A stretch of DNA of 64,000 nucleotides from Salinicola corii (GTDB taxonomy: Bacteria > Pseudomonadota > Gammaproteobacteria > Pseudomonadales > Halomonadaceae), in the NCBI RefSeq assembly GCF_008298015.1, contig NZ_VTPX01000002.1:186001-250000 (forward strand), read 5' to 3'. Positions 1-9,201 of this stretch are shown here, piece by piece. The notes below the pieces were generated by a model. It did not search any database. It worked only from the letters and a program-made list of their open reading frames with translations, and had not been told where the DNA came from. Each line of letters opens with the position of its first letter. Positions within the stretch are counted from its first letter, which is position 1. A program made the translations under genes and the position numbers.

Positions 1-23
1 GTGCCGATATCGACGCTGGTGGT

Positions 24-305
24 GTGCCCGAACTCCAGGAGTCCGACGTGGTGAAGATCCCACGCGGCGTGCGCCTGCGCGAGGACAAGGCCCGCGGTGG
101 CTGGGTGCTGCTGGCGCCGGAGCGGGTGTTTCAGCTCGATCCCATTGCCCAGCAGGTACTGATGCGCGTCGACGGCGAGCGCGATATCGCCGCCATCGTC
201 GACGATCTGGCGCAGGCTTTTGCTGCACCGCGGGATCGCATTCTTGCCGATGTGCGTGCCATGCTCGCCGACCTGATCACCAAGAACGTTCTGGAAGTGA
301 CATGA
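24..305 (+). CDS. pqqD: PqqD, PQQ biosynthesis peptide chaperone
   Basis: PqqD binds the PqqA precursor peptide and presents it to the radical SAM enzyme PqqE. The 93-residue product carries the family core PRGVRLRED, then [13 protein letters not shown] and [14 protein letters not shown], and has normal length. It overlaps pqqE by 4 bp (ATGA), so the two are translationally coupled. The GTG start at 24 is uncertain: there is no clear ribosome-binding site, and the frame stays open to the left window edge, so a longer form or a PqqC-PqqD fusion cannot be excluded. Identity is firm; the 5' end is not. Confidence 0.88.
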   Translation: MPELQESDVVKIPRGVRLREDKARGGWVLLAPERVFQLDPIAQQVLMRVDGERDIAAIVDDLAQAFAAPRDRILADVRAMLADLITKNVLEVT

Positions 306-1426
306 ATACCCCGTCGGAAGCGCGTCAGTCGCCCTCGATGCAGCCACCCCCTATTGGCATGCTGGCGGAGCTCACGCATCGCTGTCCGTTGCAATGCCCG
401 TACTGCTCCAACCCGGTCGAACTGACCCGCAAGCGTGAAGAGCTGGACACGCAAGCCTGGCAGCGAGTCTTCGCCGAGGCAGCCGAGCTCGGCGTGCTGC
501 AGGTACATCTATCCGGCGGCGAGCCGGCGTTGCGCCAGGATCTGGAAGCGCTGGTGGCGAGCTGCGCCGAGCACGGCCTCTACTCCAACCTGATCACGGC
601 CGGGGTCAATATCGGTCGTGCGCGTCTCGAAGCGCTGGCCGACGCCGGGCTCGATCACGTCCAGCTCTCGGTGCAGGGTGCGACGGCGGAGGTCAACGAT
701 CATATCGCCAACCTGCCCGGCGCCTTCGACAAGAAGCTCGCCTTCGCGGCGGAAGTGACCGACGTCGGGCTGCCGTTGACGCTCAACACTGTGATCCATC
801 GCGCCAACCTGCATCAGATCCCCGATCTGGTCGAACTGGCACTGGAACTGGGCGCGCGGCGCCTCGAGATCGCTCACGCGCAGTATTACGGCTGGGCGCT
901 CCAGAACCGTGGCGCGCTGATGCCGCCGCGGGAACAGGTGATGGAGGCGATCGATCTGGTGGAGGCGGCCCGCGAGCGCCTAAAGGGCAAGCTGGTGATC
1001 GACGCCGTGGTGCCGGATTACTATGCGCGGCTGCCCAAGCCGTGCATGAACGGCTGGGGCCGACAGTCGCTCAACGTCACGCCCGCGGGCAAGGTGCTGC
1101 CTTGCCACGCCGCCGAGACGATCCCCGGTCTCGAGTTCTGGAACGTGGGCGAGCATGCGCTGGGCGATATCTGGCAGCATAGCCCCGCCTTCAATGCCTA
1201 TCGCGGTACCGACTGGATGCCGGACGCCTGCCAAAGCTGCGACCGGCGCGAGATCGACTGGGGCGGCTGTCGCTGCCAGGCCTTGATGTTGACCGGCGAC
1301 GCCACCCAGATGGACCCGGTCTGCGAGCTCTCTCCCTACCACGACGAGATCCAGACGCTGGCGATCGTCGACTCCCACAAGGACGACGAATTCACCTATC
1401 GGCGATTTTCGCGCCAACCCGCCTGA
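302..1426 (+). CDS. pqqE: PqqE, radical SAM PqqA peptide cyclase
   Basis: PqqE forms the carbon-carbon bond between Glu and Tyr of PqqA, an early step of pyrroloquinoline quinone synthesis in the cytoplasm. The radical SAM motif C28-x3-C32-x2-C35 is visible ([11 protein letters not shown]), followed by the SAM-binding SGGEPAL stretch near residue 73. The C-terminal SPASM region has the expected cysteines ([23 protein letters not shown]). The length of 374 aa is typical. The start overlaps the pqqD stop. The cofactor would serve the PQQ-dependent sugar dehydrogenase encoded at 44799-46013. Confidence 0.96.
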   Translation: MNTPSEARQSPSMQPPPIGMLAELTHRCPLQCPYCSNPVELTRKREELDTQAWQRVFAEAAELGVLQVHLSGGEPALRQDLEALVASCAEHGLYSNLITAGVNIGRARLEALADAGLDHVQLSVQGATAEVNDHIANLPGAFDKKLAFAAEVTDVGLPLTLNTVIHRANLHQIPDLVELALELGARRLEIAHAQYYGWALQNRGALMPPREQVMEAIDLVEAARERLKGKLVIDAVVPDYYARLPKPCMNGWGRQSLNVTPAGKVLPCHAAETIPGLEFWNVGEHALGDIWQHSPAFNAYRGTDWMPDACQSCDRREIDWGGCRCQALMLTGDATQMDPVCELSPYHDEIQTLAIVDSHKDDEFTYRRFSRQPA

Positions 1427-1539
1427 TATCCGACGATGGCGACGTGTCCACTGTGGGTCCGTCGACGTCGTGTCGATAGGCCATCGTTGCCTGCCTTGTT
1501 AGACTGCGTTCATTATCCAGCCATGATCCGGGAGGCGGC

Positions 1540-2505
1540 GTGAGCGTGATCGAATCCGAACGACCCGATGCCGCCGAGGCGTCGCCGTCGGGGCAGCTGC
1601 CACTCGACTTCGTGGTCCGGGTCAACGGCGAGCGCCTGACCGAGCTGCCGCAGGATCTCTATATCCCGCCGGAAGCGCTCAAGGTCTTCCTCGAGACCTT
1701 CGAGGGGCCGCTCGATCTGCTGCTCTACCTGATCCGGCGGCAGAATCTCGACATCCTGGCCATCAACGTCGCCGCCATCACCCATCAGTACGTCGAGTAC
1801 GTGGATCTGATGCAGGCGATGGAGATCGACCTGGCCGGCGAGTATCTGGTGATGGCCGCGATGCTCGCCGAGATCAAGTCGCGCACGCTGTTGCCACGGC
1901 CGCCCAAGGGCGACGACGAGGACGAGGAAGCCGATCCGCGGGCCGAGCTGATCCGGCGTCTGCAGGAGTACGAACAGCTCAAGCTCTCCGCCGAGGAACT
2001 CGACGCGCTGCCGCGCATGGGGCGCGACTGGTATCCGGCGCAGGCGGCGCTGCCGGAACTCGAGCCTCGGGTGGTCCATCCCGACGTCTCGCTGAACGAT
2101 CTGCTCGGGGCCCTCGGCGGCATGCTCAAGCGGGCCGATCTGCGCCAGTCCCATCGGATCAGTCGCGAGGTGCTCTCGACCCGCGAGCGGATGCTGTCGA
2201 TCATGGCCAAATTGAACGCCGATCGCTACACGCCGTTCGAGGCGCTGTTCGACCTTTCCGAGGGTCGCGCCGGGGTCATCGTCACCTTCATGGCGATTCT
2301 CGAATTAGCGCGTGAGTCGATGATCGAAATCGTGCAGAATGCGCCGCTCTCGCCAATACACCTGCGTGCCAGGCTGGCGATCGAGGACGGTGCCGCAGGC
2401 GACGATGGCGACATCGAGGGCGAGCCGGCTTTCGAGGCCGCAACGTCCGCGTCGGCGACAGGCGTCGATGAATCCGATAACGGCGACGGCGAGACCCGGG
2501 CATGA
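1540..2505 (+). CDS. scpA: Segregation and condensation protein A
   Basis: ScpA is the kleisin subunit of the Smc-ScpAB chromosome condensation complex. The 321-aa product has the family signature FEGPLDLLLYLIRRQNLDILAINVA near residues 50-75, with KSRTLLP and the winged-helix C-terminal part (FEALFDLSEGRAGVIVTFMAILELAR). A GTG start with a strong GGAGG-type site just upstream is used. An acidic low-complexity tail (DGAAGDDGDIEGE) is seen. It overlaps scpB by 4 bp. The N-terminal ~45 residues before the kleisin motif are longer than in Bacillus ScpA, as is common in gammaproteobacteria. Confidence 0.95.
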   Translation: MSVIESERPDAAEASPSGQLPLDFVVRVNGERLTELPQDLYIPPEALKVFLETFEGPLDLLLYLIRRQNLDILAINVAAITHQYVEYVDLMQAMEIDLAGEYLVMAAMLAEIKSRTLLPRPPKGDDEDEEADPRAELIRRLQEYEQLKLSAEELDALPRMGRDWYPAQAALPELEPRVVHPDVSLNDLLGALGGMLKRADLRQSHRISREVLSTRERMLSIMAKLNADRYTPFEALFDLSEGRAGVIVTFMAILELARESMIEIVQNAPLSPIHLRARLAIEDGAAGDDGDIEGEPAFEAATSASATGVDESDNGDGETRA

Positions 2506-3413
2506 ACCGCCTGACCGACCCTTACGTGATCCCAGCGCTGGACGAGATTCTGGAAGCGGTACTGCTGGCCGCCGGTGAGCCGCTCTCGCTGGAGCGGATC
2601 GAGGCGCTGTTCGGCGACGGCCCGTTCGATTCGGGGCAGCCGCCGTCCCGTGCCGCCATCCGGGAGTCGCTGAACAAGCTCGGCGACCGGTTGACGGCGG
2701 GCGGGGCGCTGGAGCTGCAGGAGTCCGCTTCGGGTTACCAGATCAGGATCCGTCAGCGCTATTCGCCGTGGGTGTCGCGGCTGTGGGACGAGAAACCGCA
2801 ACGCTACTCGCGGGCACTGCTCGAGACGCTGGCGCTGATCGCCTACCGCCAGCCGGTCACCCGCGGGGACATCGAGGAGGTGCGCGGCGTGGCGGTCAGC
2901 AGCTCGATCATGCGCACGCTGGTGGAGCGGGGCTGGATCCGGGTCGTCGGCCATCGCGACGTGCCGGGACGGCCGGCGGTCTACGCCACCACCCGGGCGT
3001 TTCTCGATGACCTGGGGCTGCAGACGCTGGATTCGTTGCCGCCGATGCATGAACTCAAGTCCTTCGAGACGTTCGAAACGGCCATGCACCAGCCGTTCGC
3101 CGATGTGCCCGATGGCGTCGCTCCCGATGTCGGACCCGGCGCTGACGAGACGGGCGAGAGCGATGCCGAAGCCGGTATCGATGACACCGCACCGCTCGAC
3201 GACACACCGGCCGGTTGGGAAGAGGTATCGGCAACGTCGGAACCTGAGTCCGACACTGACGAACACGCCGAGATGGCGTCCCCCGGCGAGTCGCTGAGTT
3301 TTGCCGAGCTCGAAGCGCGACTGGCCGAACGTGCCCGCAGACGTCGGGATGAATCGGAGGTGCCGGGTAGCGGCACCGATTCGGACCAGCATGGAACGGA
3401 CACGGACACCTGA
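2502..3413 (+). CDS. scpB: Segregation and condensation protein B
   Basis: ScpB dimerises and binds ScpA in the Smc complex. Two winged-helix domains occupy roughly residues 10-180, including the hallmark LLETLALIAYRQPVTRGDIEEVRGV and GWIRVVGHRDVPGRPAVYATT. The C-terminal ~110 residues are an acidic, probably disordered extension (DETGESDAEAG, PESDTDEHAE), which makes the protein (303 aa) longer than the ~200-aa core. The start codon overlaps the scpA stop (ATGA), so expression is coupled. rluB follows, a common scpAB-rluB order. Confidence 0.95.
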   Translation: MNRLTDPYVIPALDEILEAVLLAAGEPLSLERIEALFGDGPFDSGQPPSRAAIRESLNKLGDRLTAGGALELQESASGYQIRIRQRYSPWVSRLWDEKPQRYSRALLETLALIAYRQPVTRGDIEEVRGVAVSSSIMRTLVERGWIRVVGHRDVPGRPAVYATTRAFLDDLGLQTLDSLPPMHELKSFETFETAMHQPFADVPDGVAPDVGPGADETGESDAEAGIDDTAPLDDTPAGWEEVSATSEPESDTDEHAEMASPGESLSFAELEARLAERARRRRDESEVPGSGTDSDQHGTDTDT

Positions 3414-3484
3414 AGTCGCCTCGAACCGAACTGCCGACAGGCCGGGGGGGAGGTGGCGACTAGCCGATGAGGCAATGAAGCATC

Positions 3485-4351
3485 ATGACGGATACCAATA
3501 CCGAGAAATTGCAGAAAGTGCTGGCGCGCGCCGGATATGGCTCGCGACGCGAAATGGAAACCGCGATCAGCGCCGGCCGGATCAAGGTCAACGGCCAGGT
3601 CGCCAAGCTGGGCGATCGTGTCGGGTCGCGCGACCGCGTGGCGCTGGACGACCGGGCCATCAACCTGCGCGCCGTCGAGGAGGTACCTCGCCGGGTCATC
3701 ATGTACAACAAGCCGGAGGGCGAGCTGTGCACGCGCAAGGATCCGGAGGGGCGGCGGACCGTGTTCGAACGCCTGCCGCGACTGAAGGGCGAACGCTGGA
3801 TCGCCATCGGCCGCCTCGACATCAATACCAGCGGGCTTCTGCTATTCACCACCGACGGTGAACTGGCCAACCGGCTGATGCACCCCTCGCACCAGATCGA
3901 ACGTGAATATGCCGTCCGCGTCATGGGCGAAGTGAAGCGCGAGCACGTGGTCGCCATGGTCGAGGGCGTGATGCTCGAGGATGGCCCGGCGCGCTTCTCC
4001 GACGTCCAGGAGTTCGGCGGCGAGGGTATCAACACCTGGTTCCACGTCGTGATCCTGGAGGGGCGCAACCGGGAAGTTCGGCGGCTGTGGGAGTCCCAGG
4101 GGTTGACCGTGAGCCGCCTGAAGCGGGTTCGCTACGGCAATATCTTCCTCGACAAGCGGGCCAAGGCCGGCGAGTGGACCGAGATGACCCAGGACGAGAT
4201 CGACGAGCTGTCGAACCTGGCTGGCCTCGAACCGCGCAAGGTGCCCGAGCTGACGCCGGACGAGAAGAACCGCTGGAGTCGCGACAAGAACAAGCGCCGC
4301 CCGGTGACGGCGATGAAGAAACCGCGTCGTCCGCGTCGCCAGGACTCCTGA
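3485..4351 (+). CDS. rluB: 23S rRNA pseudouridine(2605) synthase RluB
   Basis: This RsuA/RluB/E/F-family enzyme makes pseudouridine in 23S rRNA, by family knowledge at position 2605. An S4 RNA-binding domain covers residues 7-48 ([21 protein letters not shown]). The catalytic motif [19 protein letters not shown] has the active-site Asp at residue 112. [15 protein letters not shown] is the conserved C-terminal motif. A basic tail ([18 protein letters not shown]) ends the 288-aa protein. It lies 71 bp after scpB in the same direction, probably one operon. RluE or RluF are possible, but the scpAB neighbourhood favours RluB. Confidence 0.93.
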   Translation: MTDTNTEKLQKVLARAGYGSRREMETAISAGRIKVNGQVAKLGDRVGSRDRVALDDRAINLRAVEEVPRRVIMYNKPEGELCTRKDPEGRRTVFERLPRLKGERWIAIGRLDINTSGLLLFTTDGELANRLMHPSHQIEREYAVRVMGEVKREHVVAMVEGVMLEDGPARFSDVQEFGGEGINTWFHVVILEGRNREVRRLWESQGLTVSRLKRVRYGNIFLDKRAKAGEWTEMTQDEIDELSNLAGLEPRKVPELTPDEKNRWSRDKNKRRPVTAMKKPRRPRRQDS

Positions 4352-4392
4352 TTCCGGCGTTGCGCCAGCGGCCTCGAGGCGGGAAAAAACGC

Positions 4393-4421
4393 TTGCCTGC
4401 TCCGAGGCTTATGAGTAATAT
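4393..4421 (+). promoter_or_regulatory. Sigma70-type promoter of the tRNA-Lys cluster
   Basis: A -35-like TTGCCT (4393-4398) and a -10-like TAATAT (4416-4421) are separated by exactly 17 bp. They lie 17 bp before the first mature tRNA end. A GC-rich GCGCCC discriminator follows the -10, as is usual for stringently controlled stable-RNA promoters. Inferred from pattern only. Confidence 0.72.
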
Positions 4422-4438
4422 GTGCGCCCAGTCGGAAG

Positions 4439-4514
4439 GGGTCGTTAGCTCAGTTGGTAGAGCAGTTGGCTTTTAACCAATTGGTCGTAGGTTCGAATCC
4501 TACACGACCCACCA
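4439..4514 (+). tRNA. tRNA-Lys (TTT), copy 1
   Basis: A 76-nt cloverleaf with 3' CCA encoded. The acceptor stem GGGTCGT pairs with ACGACCC. The anticodon loop is CTTTTAA, with anticodon TTT reading AAA/AAG. The T arm contains GTTCGAATC. It is preceded by a good promoter, and two further identical copies follow. Confidence 0.97.
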
Positions 4515-4535
4515 CTTTCCGACGGGTCGCACGAT

Positions 4536-4611
4536 GGGTCGTTAGCTCAGTTGGTAGAGCAGTTGGCTTTTAACCAATTGGTCGTAGGTTCGAATCCTAC
4601 ACGACCCACCA
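4536..4611 (+). tRNA. tRNA-Lys (TTT), copy 2
   Basis: Identical over 76 nt to the copy at 4439-4514, including encoded CCA, with a 21-nt spacer. The short spacer and lack of an own promoter suggest one polycistronic tRNA transcript. Confidence 0.97.
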
Positions 4612-4673
4612 TCGATCTCCCCTCTCGCCGTTTCGGCATCACTGCGCAGCGCCCGCTGTCAGTTGCACGTTTC

Positions 4674-4749
4674 GGGTCGTTAGCTCAGTTGGTAGAGCAG
4701 TTGGCTTTTAACCAATTGGTCGTAGGTTCGAATCCTACACGACCCACCA
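4674..4749 (+). tRNA. tRNA-Lys (TTT), copy 3
   Basis: Third identical 76-nt copy, 62 nt after the second. No clear terminator is seen between it and the serine hydrolase gene that starts at 4838. Confidence 0.97.
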
Positions 4750-4837
4750 TTTCAATGGTCTCCCGCTTCGCCGACAAATCGATGCACGTCTTCGCGTGGC
4801 TGTGTTAATGATTGAGGATTCCCCTAGGAGACCTCTC

Positions 4838-6085
4838 ATGACGTCCAGTTCGCTCCAGCCAGGTTTCGCCTGTTCGGTCGACGCGTCTCGCCCCGAACCG
4901 TCCCGGTCTAGCGCCATCTACCGTCATGCCGGCGAGCCGATCGGTGACATCGAGCAGGCCTACAGCGGCCGCCTGACACCCGATTTGGCGGTGAACACCT
5001 TTCGCAATATCGACCGCTTGTTTCCTACCCGAATCATCTCCGCTGGCGCTTCCCCGCGTCCGCTCGGGCAGGCGCCGACGAGCCTCGATGGAGTGATCGC
5101 CAGCGCCAACGGCGACGCCTACGATCTCTACGACTACCTGGCGCTGAACAGTGTCACCGGCCTGTTGGTGCTCCGGCACGGAGAAATCGTTCATGAGACC
5201 TACCAGCGCGGCAATCGGCGCGATACCCGCTGGATGTCGATGTCGGTGGCCAAGTCCATCTGTTCGACGCTGGCCGGCATGGCAATCCGGGACGGTCTGA
5301 TCCCCGAGGGCCTGTCCTCACAGGTGACCGATTACGTGCCGGCGCTGGCGGGAAGCGCCTACGAAGGCGTCAGCCTGCGCGACCTGCTGATGATGGCGTC
5401 CGGCGTTGCCTGGAACGAGACCTACACCGATCCCCGATCCGATCGTCGCGCGCTGTTGAAGGCGCAGATCGCCCAGCAGCCGGGCAGGGCGATAAAGGTG
5501 ATGGCAGCGCTGCCTCGCGCCGTCCGACCGGGCACGCTCCATAACTACAGTACCGGCGAGACGCAGATTCTCGCCGAGTTGGTTCGGCGGGCCGTGGGCC
5601 GGCCCCTGGCCGACTATCTATCGGAGAAATTGTGGCAGCCCTACGGCATGGAGAGCGACGCCTGCTGGTGGCTGGAGTCCGCCGACGGCGTCGAGATCGG
5701 CGGCAGCGGCATCGCGGCGACCTTGAGGGATTACGCGCGCTTCGGCCAGTTCATGCTCGATGGCGGCAGGCTCGACGGCCAACCGCTGCTACCCGAGGGG
5801 TGGGTCGACGAAGCCACGCGACCCACCACTCTCGTCGGGAGCCAATCGCCACTGGAATATGGCTACATGTGGTGGACTGCCTGGACGGAACCCTCGCGCC
5901 GGGATCGCGCCTTCGCCGCGAGGGGAATTCACGGCCAGCTCATCTACGTCAATCCGGCGCGTGACATCGTGATCGCGCAGAACGCCGCCGCGCCGAAACC
6001 GCTCGGCAGATTGGTGATCGATCCGATGGTGTTCTGCGATGCGGTCGTGGCACATCTCGAGGGGCAGGCCGGCGGGCCAGCCTGA
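4838..6085 (+). CDS. Serine hydrolase, beta-lactamase (class C) family
   Basis: A 415-aa protein of the class C beta-lactamase / penicillin-binding-protein-like fold. The SxxK nucleophile motif is SVAK at residues 136-139, and a Y-containing second motif is seen in HNYSTGETQILAELV. The C-terminal GIHGQLIYVNPARDIVIAQN corresponds to the third conserved block (usually HxG or KTG). ATG 4838 is chosen because AGGAG lies just upstream; an in-frame GTG at 4796 has no such site. No clear signal peptide is seen. The substrate cannot be told: families with this fold include esterases, 6-aminohexanoate-dimer hydrolases (which this layout resembles) and peptidases. Confidence 0.85.
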   Translation: MTSSSLQPGFACSVDASRPEPSRSSAIYRHAGEPIGDIEQAYSGRLTPDLAVNTFRNIDRLFPTRIISAGASPRPLGQAPTSLDGVIASANGDAYDLYDYLALNSVTGLLVLRHGEIVHETYQRGNRRDTRWMSMSVAKSICSTLAGMAIRDGLIPEGLSSQVTDYVPALAGSAYEGVSLRDLLMMASGVAWNETYTDPRSDRRALLKAQIAQQPGRAIKVMAALPRAVRPGTLHNYSTGETQILAELVRRAVGRPLADYLSEKLWQPYGMESDACWWLESADGVEIGGSGIAATLRDYARFGQFMLDGGRLDGQPLLPEGWVDEATRPTTLVGSQSPLEYGYMWWTAWTEPSRRDRAFAARGIHGQLIYVNPARDIVIAQNAAAPKPLGRLVIDPMVFCDAVVAHLEGQAGGPA

Positions 6086-6095
6086 GGCCATTCGG

Positions 6096-7559
6096 TCAGA
6101 AGCTCCGCATGGTATCGCGGTAGCCGAGGAAATCCTTGCGTCGTTGCTCGATGCGGCTGGCCATGGCGTAGTCGCCACTCTGTTTGGCGACTTTTTCGGC
6201 GGAGTCGATCTGACGAATGGCGGTGTCGATGCGACCCTCGAGCTGGAGCTGCTCGGCGCGAGCCAGCTGGCCCCAGGCATCGCGGCCGGTGCGACCGGCC
6301 GCCTCGGACAGCAGGCCGAACACGTTGGGATCCTCCGGATACTGCTCGCTCATCTCTCGCAGCACGTCGAACGCCTGCGCCGGCGCTGTCTGCACCAGCG
6401 TCTCCGCCTGCACCCACTGTGCCGGATAATAGCCGGGAGACAGCCGCAGGATGTGTCGTGCTCTCGCCAGTGCGTCCTGGTGGCGCCCGGCGTCGTAGGC
6501 GACCTGGGCGGCGGTGACGGGGATCATCGAAAGGTCGGGATAATCTCTGGCGAGCTCGTCGAGCGTCTTCAGCGCCGCGTCGGGACGCGCCTGCTGTGCG
6601 TCGGTGAGCGCTTGCAGATAGCGTACGGCAGCCGCTGGCGGATCGTCCTGCCGAAGCGCCGTCATCGCCTGGGTCGGGTTATCCCGGTTGAGCATCAGCA
6701 ATGCTCGCCCGCGAATCATGGCGTAGGTCGGGTCGTCCCGGGGTGGCGGCGAGGGCAACTGATCGGCCCGGGCCTGGGTGTCACTGATCCGCGATTCGGT
6801 GACCGGGTGGGTCAGCAGGAACTCGGGGGGATTGCCGCCCTGGAGTGCGGCGAGTTTCTGCAACGTGCGGAACATCTCCGGCATGGCCTGCGGGTCGTAC
6901 CCGGCCTTGGCCATGGCGCTGAGGCCAACGCGGTCGGCCTCCTGTTCGAACCGGCGGGAATAGGCGAGCTGGTCCTGGATGAACGCCGCCTGCGAACCCA
7001 TCATCGCGGCAATGCCCGCACTACCGCCGCCGCCTGCCGCGATGATCATCCCGGCCAGCATCGCCGCCATGGTGGGCAATTGCGTCTCCTCGACCCGCTC
7101 CATGCGTCTGGCGTAGTGGCGCTGAGCCAGATGGCCCAGTTCGTGTGCCAGCACCGAGGCGAACTCGTCCTCGTCGGGCGCCGTGGCGAACAGACCGGCG
7201 TTGATCCCGACCACGCCTCCGGGCACGGCAAACGCGTTCAGCAGGCGGCTGTCGACCATCGTCACCACGAGTCGCTCGTTGACCCCGCTGTAGGGCACCA
7301 GCTTGGCCAGCATCGAGCGGACGTAGGTCTGGGTGACCGGGTCCTGCCACGGATCGGTCTGGGCGCGAAATTGACGCAGCCAGGCACGACCCAAACGATA
7401 TTCGTCGTTGGACGTGACGGCGGCGCTGGTACTGCCGAGATCCGGGAGCTGATAGCCTTGCTGGGCGTGTGCGGGCGGCTGGGTGCCGGCCAGTCCCGCG
7501 GAAAGCAGTGAAACGGCCAGCAGGCGCCGCTTGAATGATGCCAGTCGTTGACGGTTCAT
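6096..7559 (-). CDS. bepA: M48 metallopeptidase BepA with TPR domain
   Basis: BepA (YfgC) is a periplasmic zinc metallopeptidase and chaperone that helps assemble and degrade outer-membrane proteins such as LptD. A signal peptide ends at AHA-QQ. The zinc motif HELGH sits in SVLAHELGHLAQRHYARRM, and the third ligand region is EQEADRVGL. The C-terminal half is TPR-like. The 487-aa length is usual. ATG 7559 is preferred to the upstream in-frame ATG 7580 because a GAGATCG-type site precedes it and the signal peptide then starts normally. It is divergent from tusA-perM, a grouping conserved in Pseudomonas-like genomes. Confidence 0.93.
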   Translation of the reverse strand: MNRQRLASFKRRLLAVSLLSAGLAGTQPPAHAQQGYQLPDLGSTSAAVTSNDEYRLGRAWLRQFRAQTDPWQDPVTQTYVRSMLAKLVPYSGVNERLVVTMVDSRLLNAFAVPGGVVGINAGLFATAPDEDEFASVLAHELGHLAQRHYARRMERVEETQLPTMAAMLAGMIIAAGGGGSAGIAAMMGSQAAFIQDQLAYSRRFEQEADRVGLSAMAKAGYDPQAMPEMFRTLQKLAALQGGNPPEFLLTHPVTESRISDTQARADQLPSPPPRDDPTYAMIRGRALLMLNRDNPTQAMTALRQDDPPAAAVRYLQALTDAQQARPDAALKTLDELARDYPDLSMIPVTAAQVAYDAGRHQDALARARHILRLSPGYYPAQWVQAETLVQTAPAQAFDVLREMSEQYPEDPNVFGLLSEAAGRTGRDAWGQLARAEQLQLEGRIDTAIRQIDSAEKVAKQSGDYAMASRIEQRRKDFLGYRDTMRSF

Positions 7560-7656
7560 GCTGACGATCTCGATCCTCATTCAGGCTGAAGCCGGGGTGG
7601 CCGATGGTGGTCTGCGCTATCATGCGTTCGACCGCAGCTTGTCGCAGACGTTGCCT

Positions 7657-7703
7657 AGGGCCTGTTCACACTATACGACGCGTGGATAGTGTGAACAGAC
7701 CCT
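7657..7703. repeat. 18-bp inverted repeat, possible MITE tip or hairpin
   Basis: AGGGCCTGTTCACACTAT (7657-7674) and its near-perfect inverse (7686-7703) flank an 11-nt loop; 17 of 18 positions match, and on the minus-strand transcript the odd pair becomes G-U. It lies between the divergent starts of bepA and tusA. GGGYCTGTT-type ends are found at termini of some IS5-superfamily elements, so a tiny relic or a cruciform-type regulator are both possible. Confidence 0.6.
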
Positions 7704-7784
7704 GGAAAATCCGGGCCTTGCAACAGCCGTCGTGGCGGGCTTATCGCGCTAGCGAGCCTCTTTCCAATCAACCTGGGGTATGTC

Positions 7785-8036
7785 ATGTCTCAACAGCCGG
7801 ATCGTCGACTGGATGCCTCCGGTCTGAGCTGCCCGTTGCCGCTGCTGAAGGCCAAGCAGGCGCTTGCGGGCATGCAGGCCGGGCAACTGCTCGAAGTGAT
7901 CGCGACGGACGCCGGTTCGTGGCGGGATTTCGACAGTTTCGTCGAGCATAGCCGACATGTGCTGGTCGGGCGCGAAGAGAAGTCGGGTGTGTATCGCTAC
8001 TGGCTGCGTAAAGCCGATGGAGAGGCGCGAGCATGA
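7785..8036 (+). CDS. tusA: TusA family sulfurtransferase
   Basis: An 83-aa SirA/TusA-like protein. The persulfide-carrying cysteine is C16 in the CPxP motif (LSCPLPLLKAKQAL). Family members pass sulfur to tRNA thiolation or other acceptors in the cytoplasm. It overlaps the permease gene by 4 bp (ATGA). The bepA / tusA / perM trio recurs in related genomes. Whether this copy is the tRNA-modification TusA or a paralogue tied to the permease cannot be settled from one window. Confidence 0.88.
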   Translation: MSQQPDRRLDASGLSCPLPLLKAKQALAGMQAGQLLEVIATDAGSWRDFDSFVEHSRHVLVGREEKSGVYRYWLRKADGEARA

Positions 8037-9118
8037 GTTTGAAGGGCATCCTGCGTAACTGGTTCGAGCGGTATCTGTCCGACGAGGAAGCCATCGTTCT
8101 GCTGGCACTGCTGATCGGCGGCTTTGCCATCGTCATCTGGCTCGGCGGCGCGCTGGCCCCGTTTTTTACCGCGCTGGTGATCGCCTTCCTGCTGCAGGGC
8201 GTGGTGGCCTGGCTGGAACGTCGCGGATTGCCGCGACTGCTGGCGGTTGGGCTGGTCTTCCTGCTGTTCGTGGGCGCGCTGCTGGCGCTGGCGCTGATCG
8301 TGATGCCGCTGGTCTGGAACCAACTGGTCGAACTGGTGAGGGAGGCCCCCGACATGTTCGCCAGCAGTCAGCGCTGGCTGGGCGAAATGCAGGCCAGATA
8401 CCCCACCATCGTCACCCCGGACCAGGTCCAGGGCTGGATCGCCACGGCAGGCCACCAGGCGTCACAGCTTGGCCAGCGTGCGCTGACGTTCTCGCTGGCG
8501 TCGCTGGGCAACCTGATGGCGGTGATCATCTACCTGGTGCTGGTGCCGATTCTGGTCTTCTTCATGCTCAAGGACCGCGAGCGGCTGATCGATTTCATGC
8601 TGTCGATGCTACCTGGCAAGCGCACGCTGATGACTCGCATCTGGCAGGAGATGGACGACCAGATCGCCAACTACGTGCGCGGCAAGACGATCGAGATCAT
8701 CATCGTCGGCAGCGTGGCCTTCATCGTCTTCTGGGCGTTCGGGTTGCCCTATTCGGCACTGCTCGGGCTAATGGTGGGCCTGTCGGTGCTGGTGCCCTAC
8801 ATTGGCGCGGCGGTGGCGACGCTGCCCGTCGCGGCGGTAGCCGGCTTCCACTTCGGCGTCGGGGACCAGTTCTTCTACGTGCTCGTGGCCTACGCCATCC
8901 TGCAGGCGCTCGACGGCAACGTGCTGGTGCCGATTCTGTTTTCGGAAGCGGTCAACCTGCACCCGGTCTCGATCATCCTGGCGGTGCTGTTCTTCGGCGG
9001 GCTGTGGGGGTTCTGGGGGGTGTTCTTCGCCATTCCGCTGGCGACCCTGATCAAGGCGCTGGTGCAGGCCTGGCCGCGAGGGGAGTCGGGCCAGGCCGCG
9101 ATATCAGCGGAGAAGTGA
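8033..9118 (+). CDS. AI-2E/PerM family membrane protein
   Basis: A 361-aa polytopic inner-membrane protein of the AI-2E transporter (PerM, UPF0118) family. About eight hydrophobic segments are visible, the first near residues 19-50 (AIVLLALLIGGFAIVIWLGG). The family region PYSALLGLMVGLSVLVPYIGA and a C-terminal VSIILAVLFFGGLWGFWGVFFAIPLA are recognised. The large hydrophilic segment near residues 105-150 is typical. It is translationally coupled to tusA. The transported substrate is not known; assignment to AI-2 export would be over-reading. Confidence 0.9.
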   Translation: MSLKGILRNWFERYLSDEEAIVLLALLIGGFAIVIWLGGALAPFFTALVIAFLLQGVVAWLERRGLPRLLAVGLVFLLFVGALLALALIVMPLVWNQLVELVREAPDMFASSQRWLGEMQARYPTIVTPDQVQGWIATAGHQASQLGQRALTFSLASLGNLMAVIIYLVLVPILVFFMLKDRERLIDFMLSMLPGKRTLMTRIWQEMDDQIANYVRGKTIEIIIVGSVAFIVFWAFGLPYSALLGLMVGLSVLVPYIGAAVATLPVAAVAGFHFGVGDQFFYVLVAYAILQALDGNVLVPILFSEAVNLHPVSIILAVLFFGGLWGFWGVFFAIPLATLIKALVQAWPRGESGQAAISAEK

Positions 9119-9201
9119 CGATTCGTGCTCGGCGGACGAGTCTGCGTCGGGTACGCAGGATGCCCATCGAGCGGCTTCTGTCCTGTCGCAGTGGTCGAAC
9201 T

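Noticed and set aside
4551-4808. Open frame across the tRNA-Lys copies with a repeated VEQLAFNQLVVGSNPTRPT peptide
   Set aside because: It is a translation of tRNA genes; a well-known spurious annotation.
6039-7511. 490-aa open frame antisense to bepA
   Set aside because: High-GC antisense shadow; no motifs, while bepA on the other strand has a complete HELGH protease.
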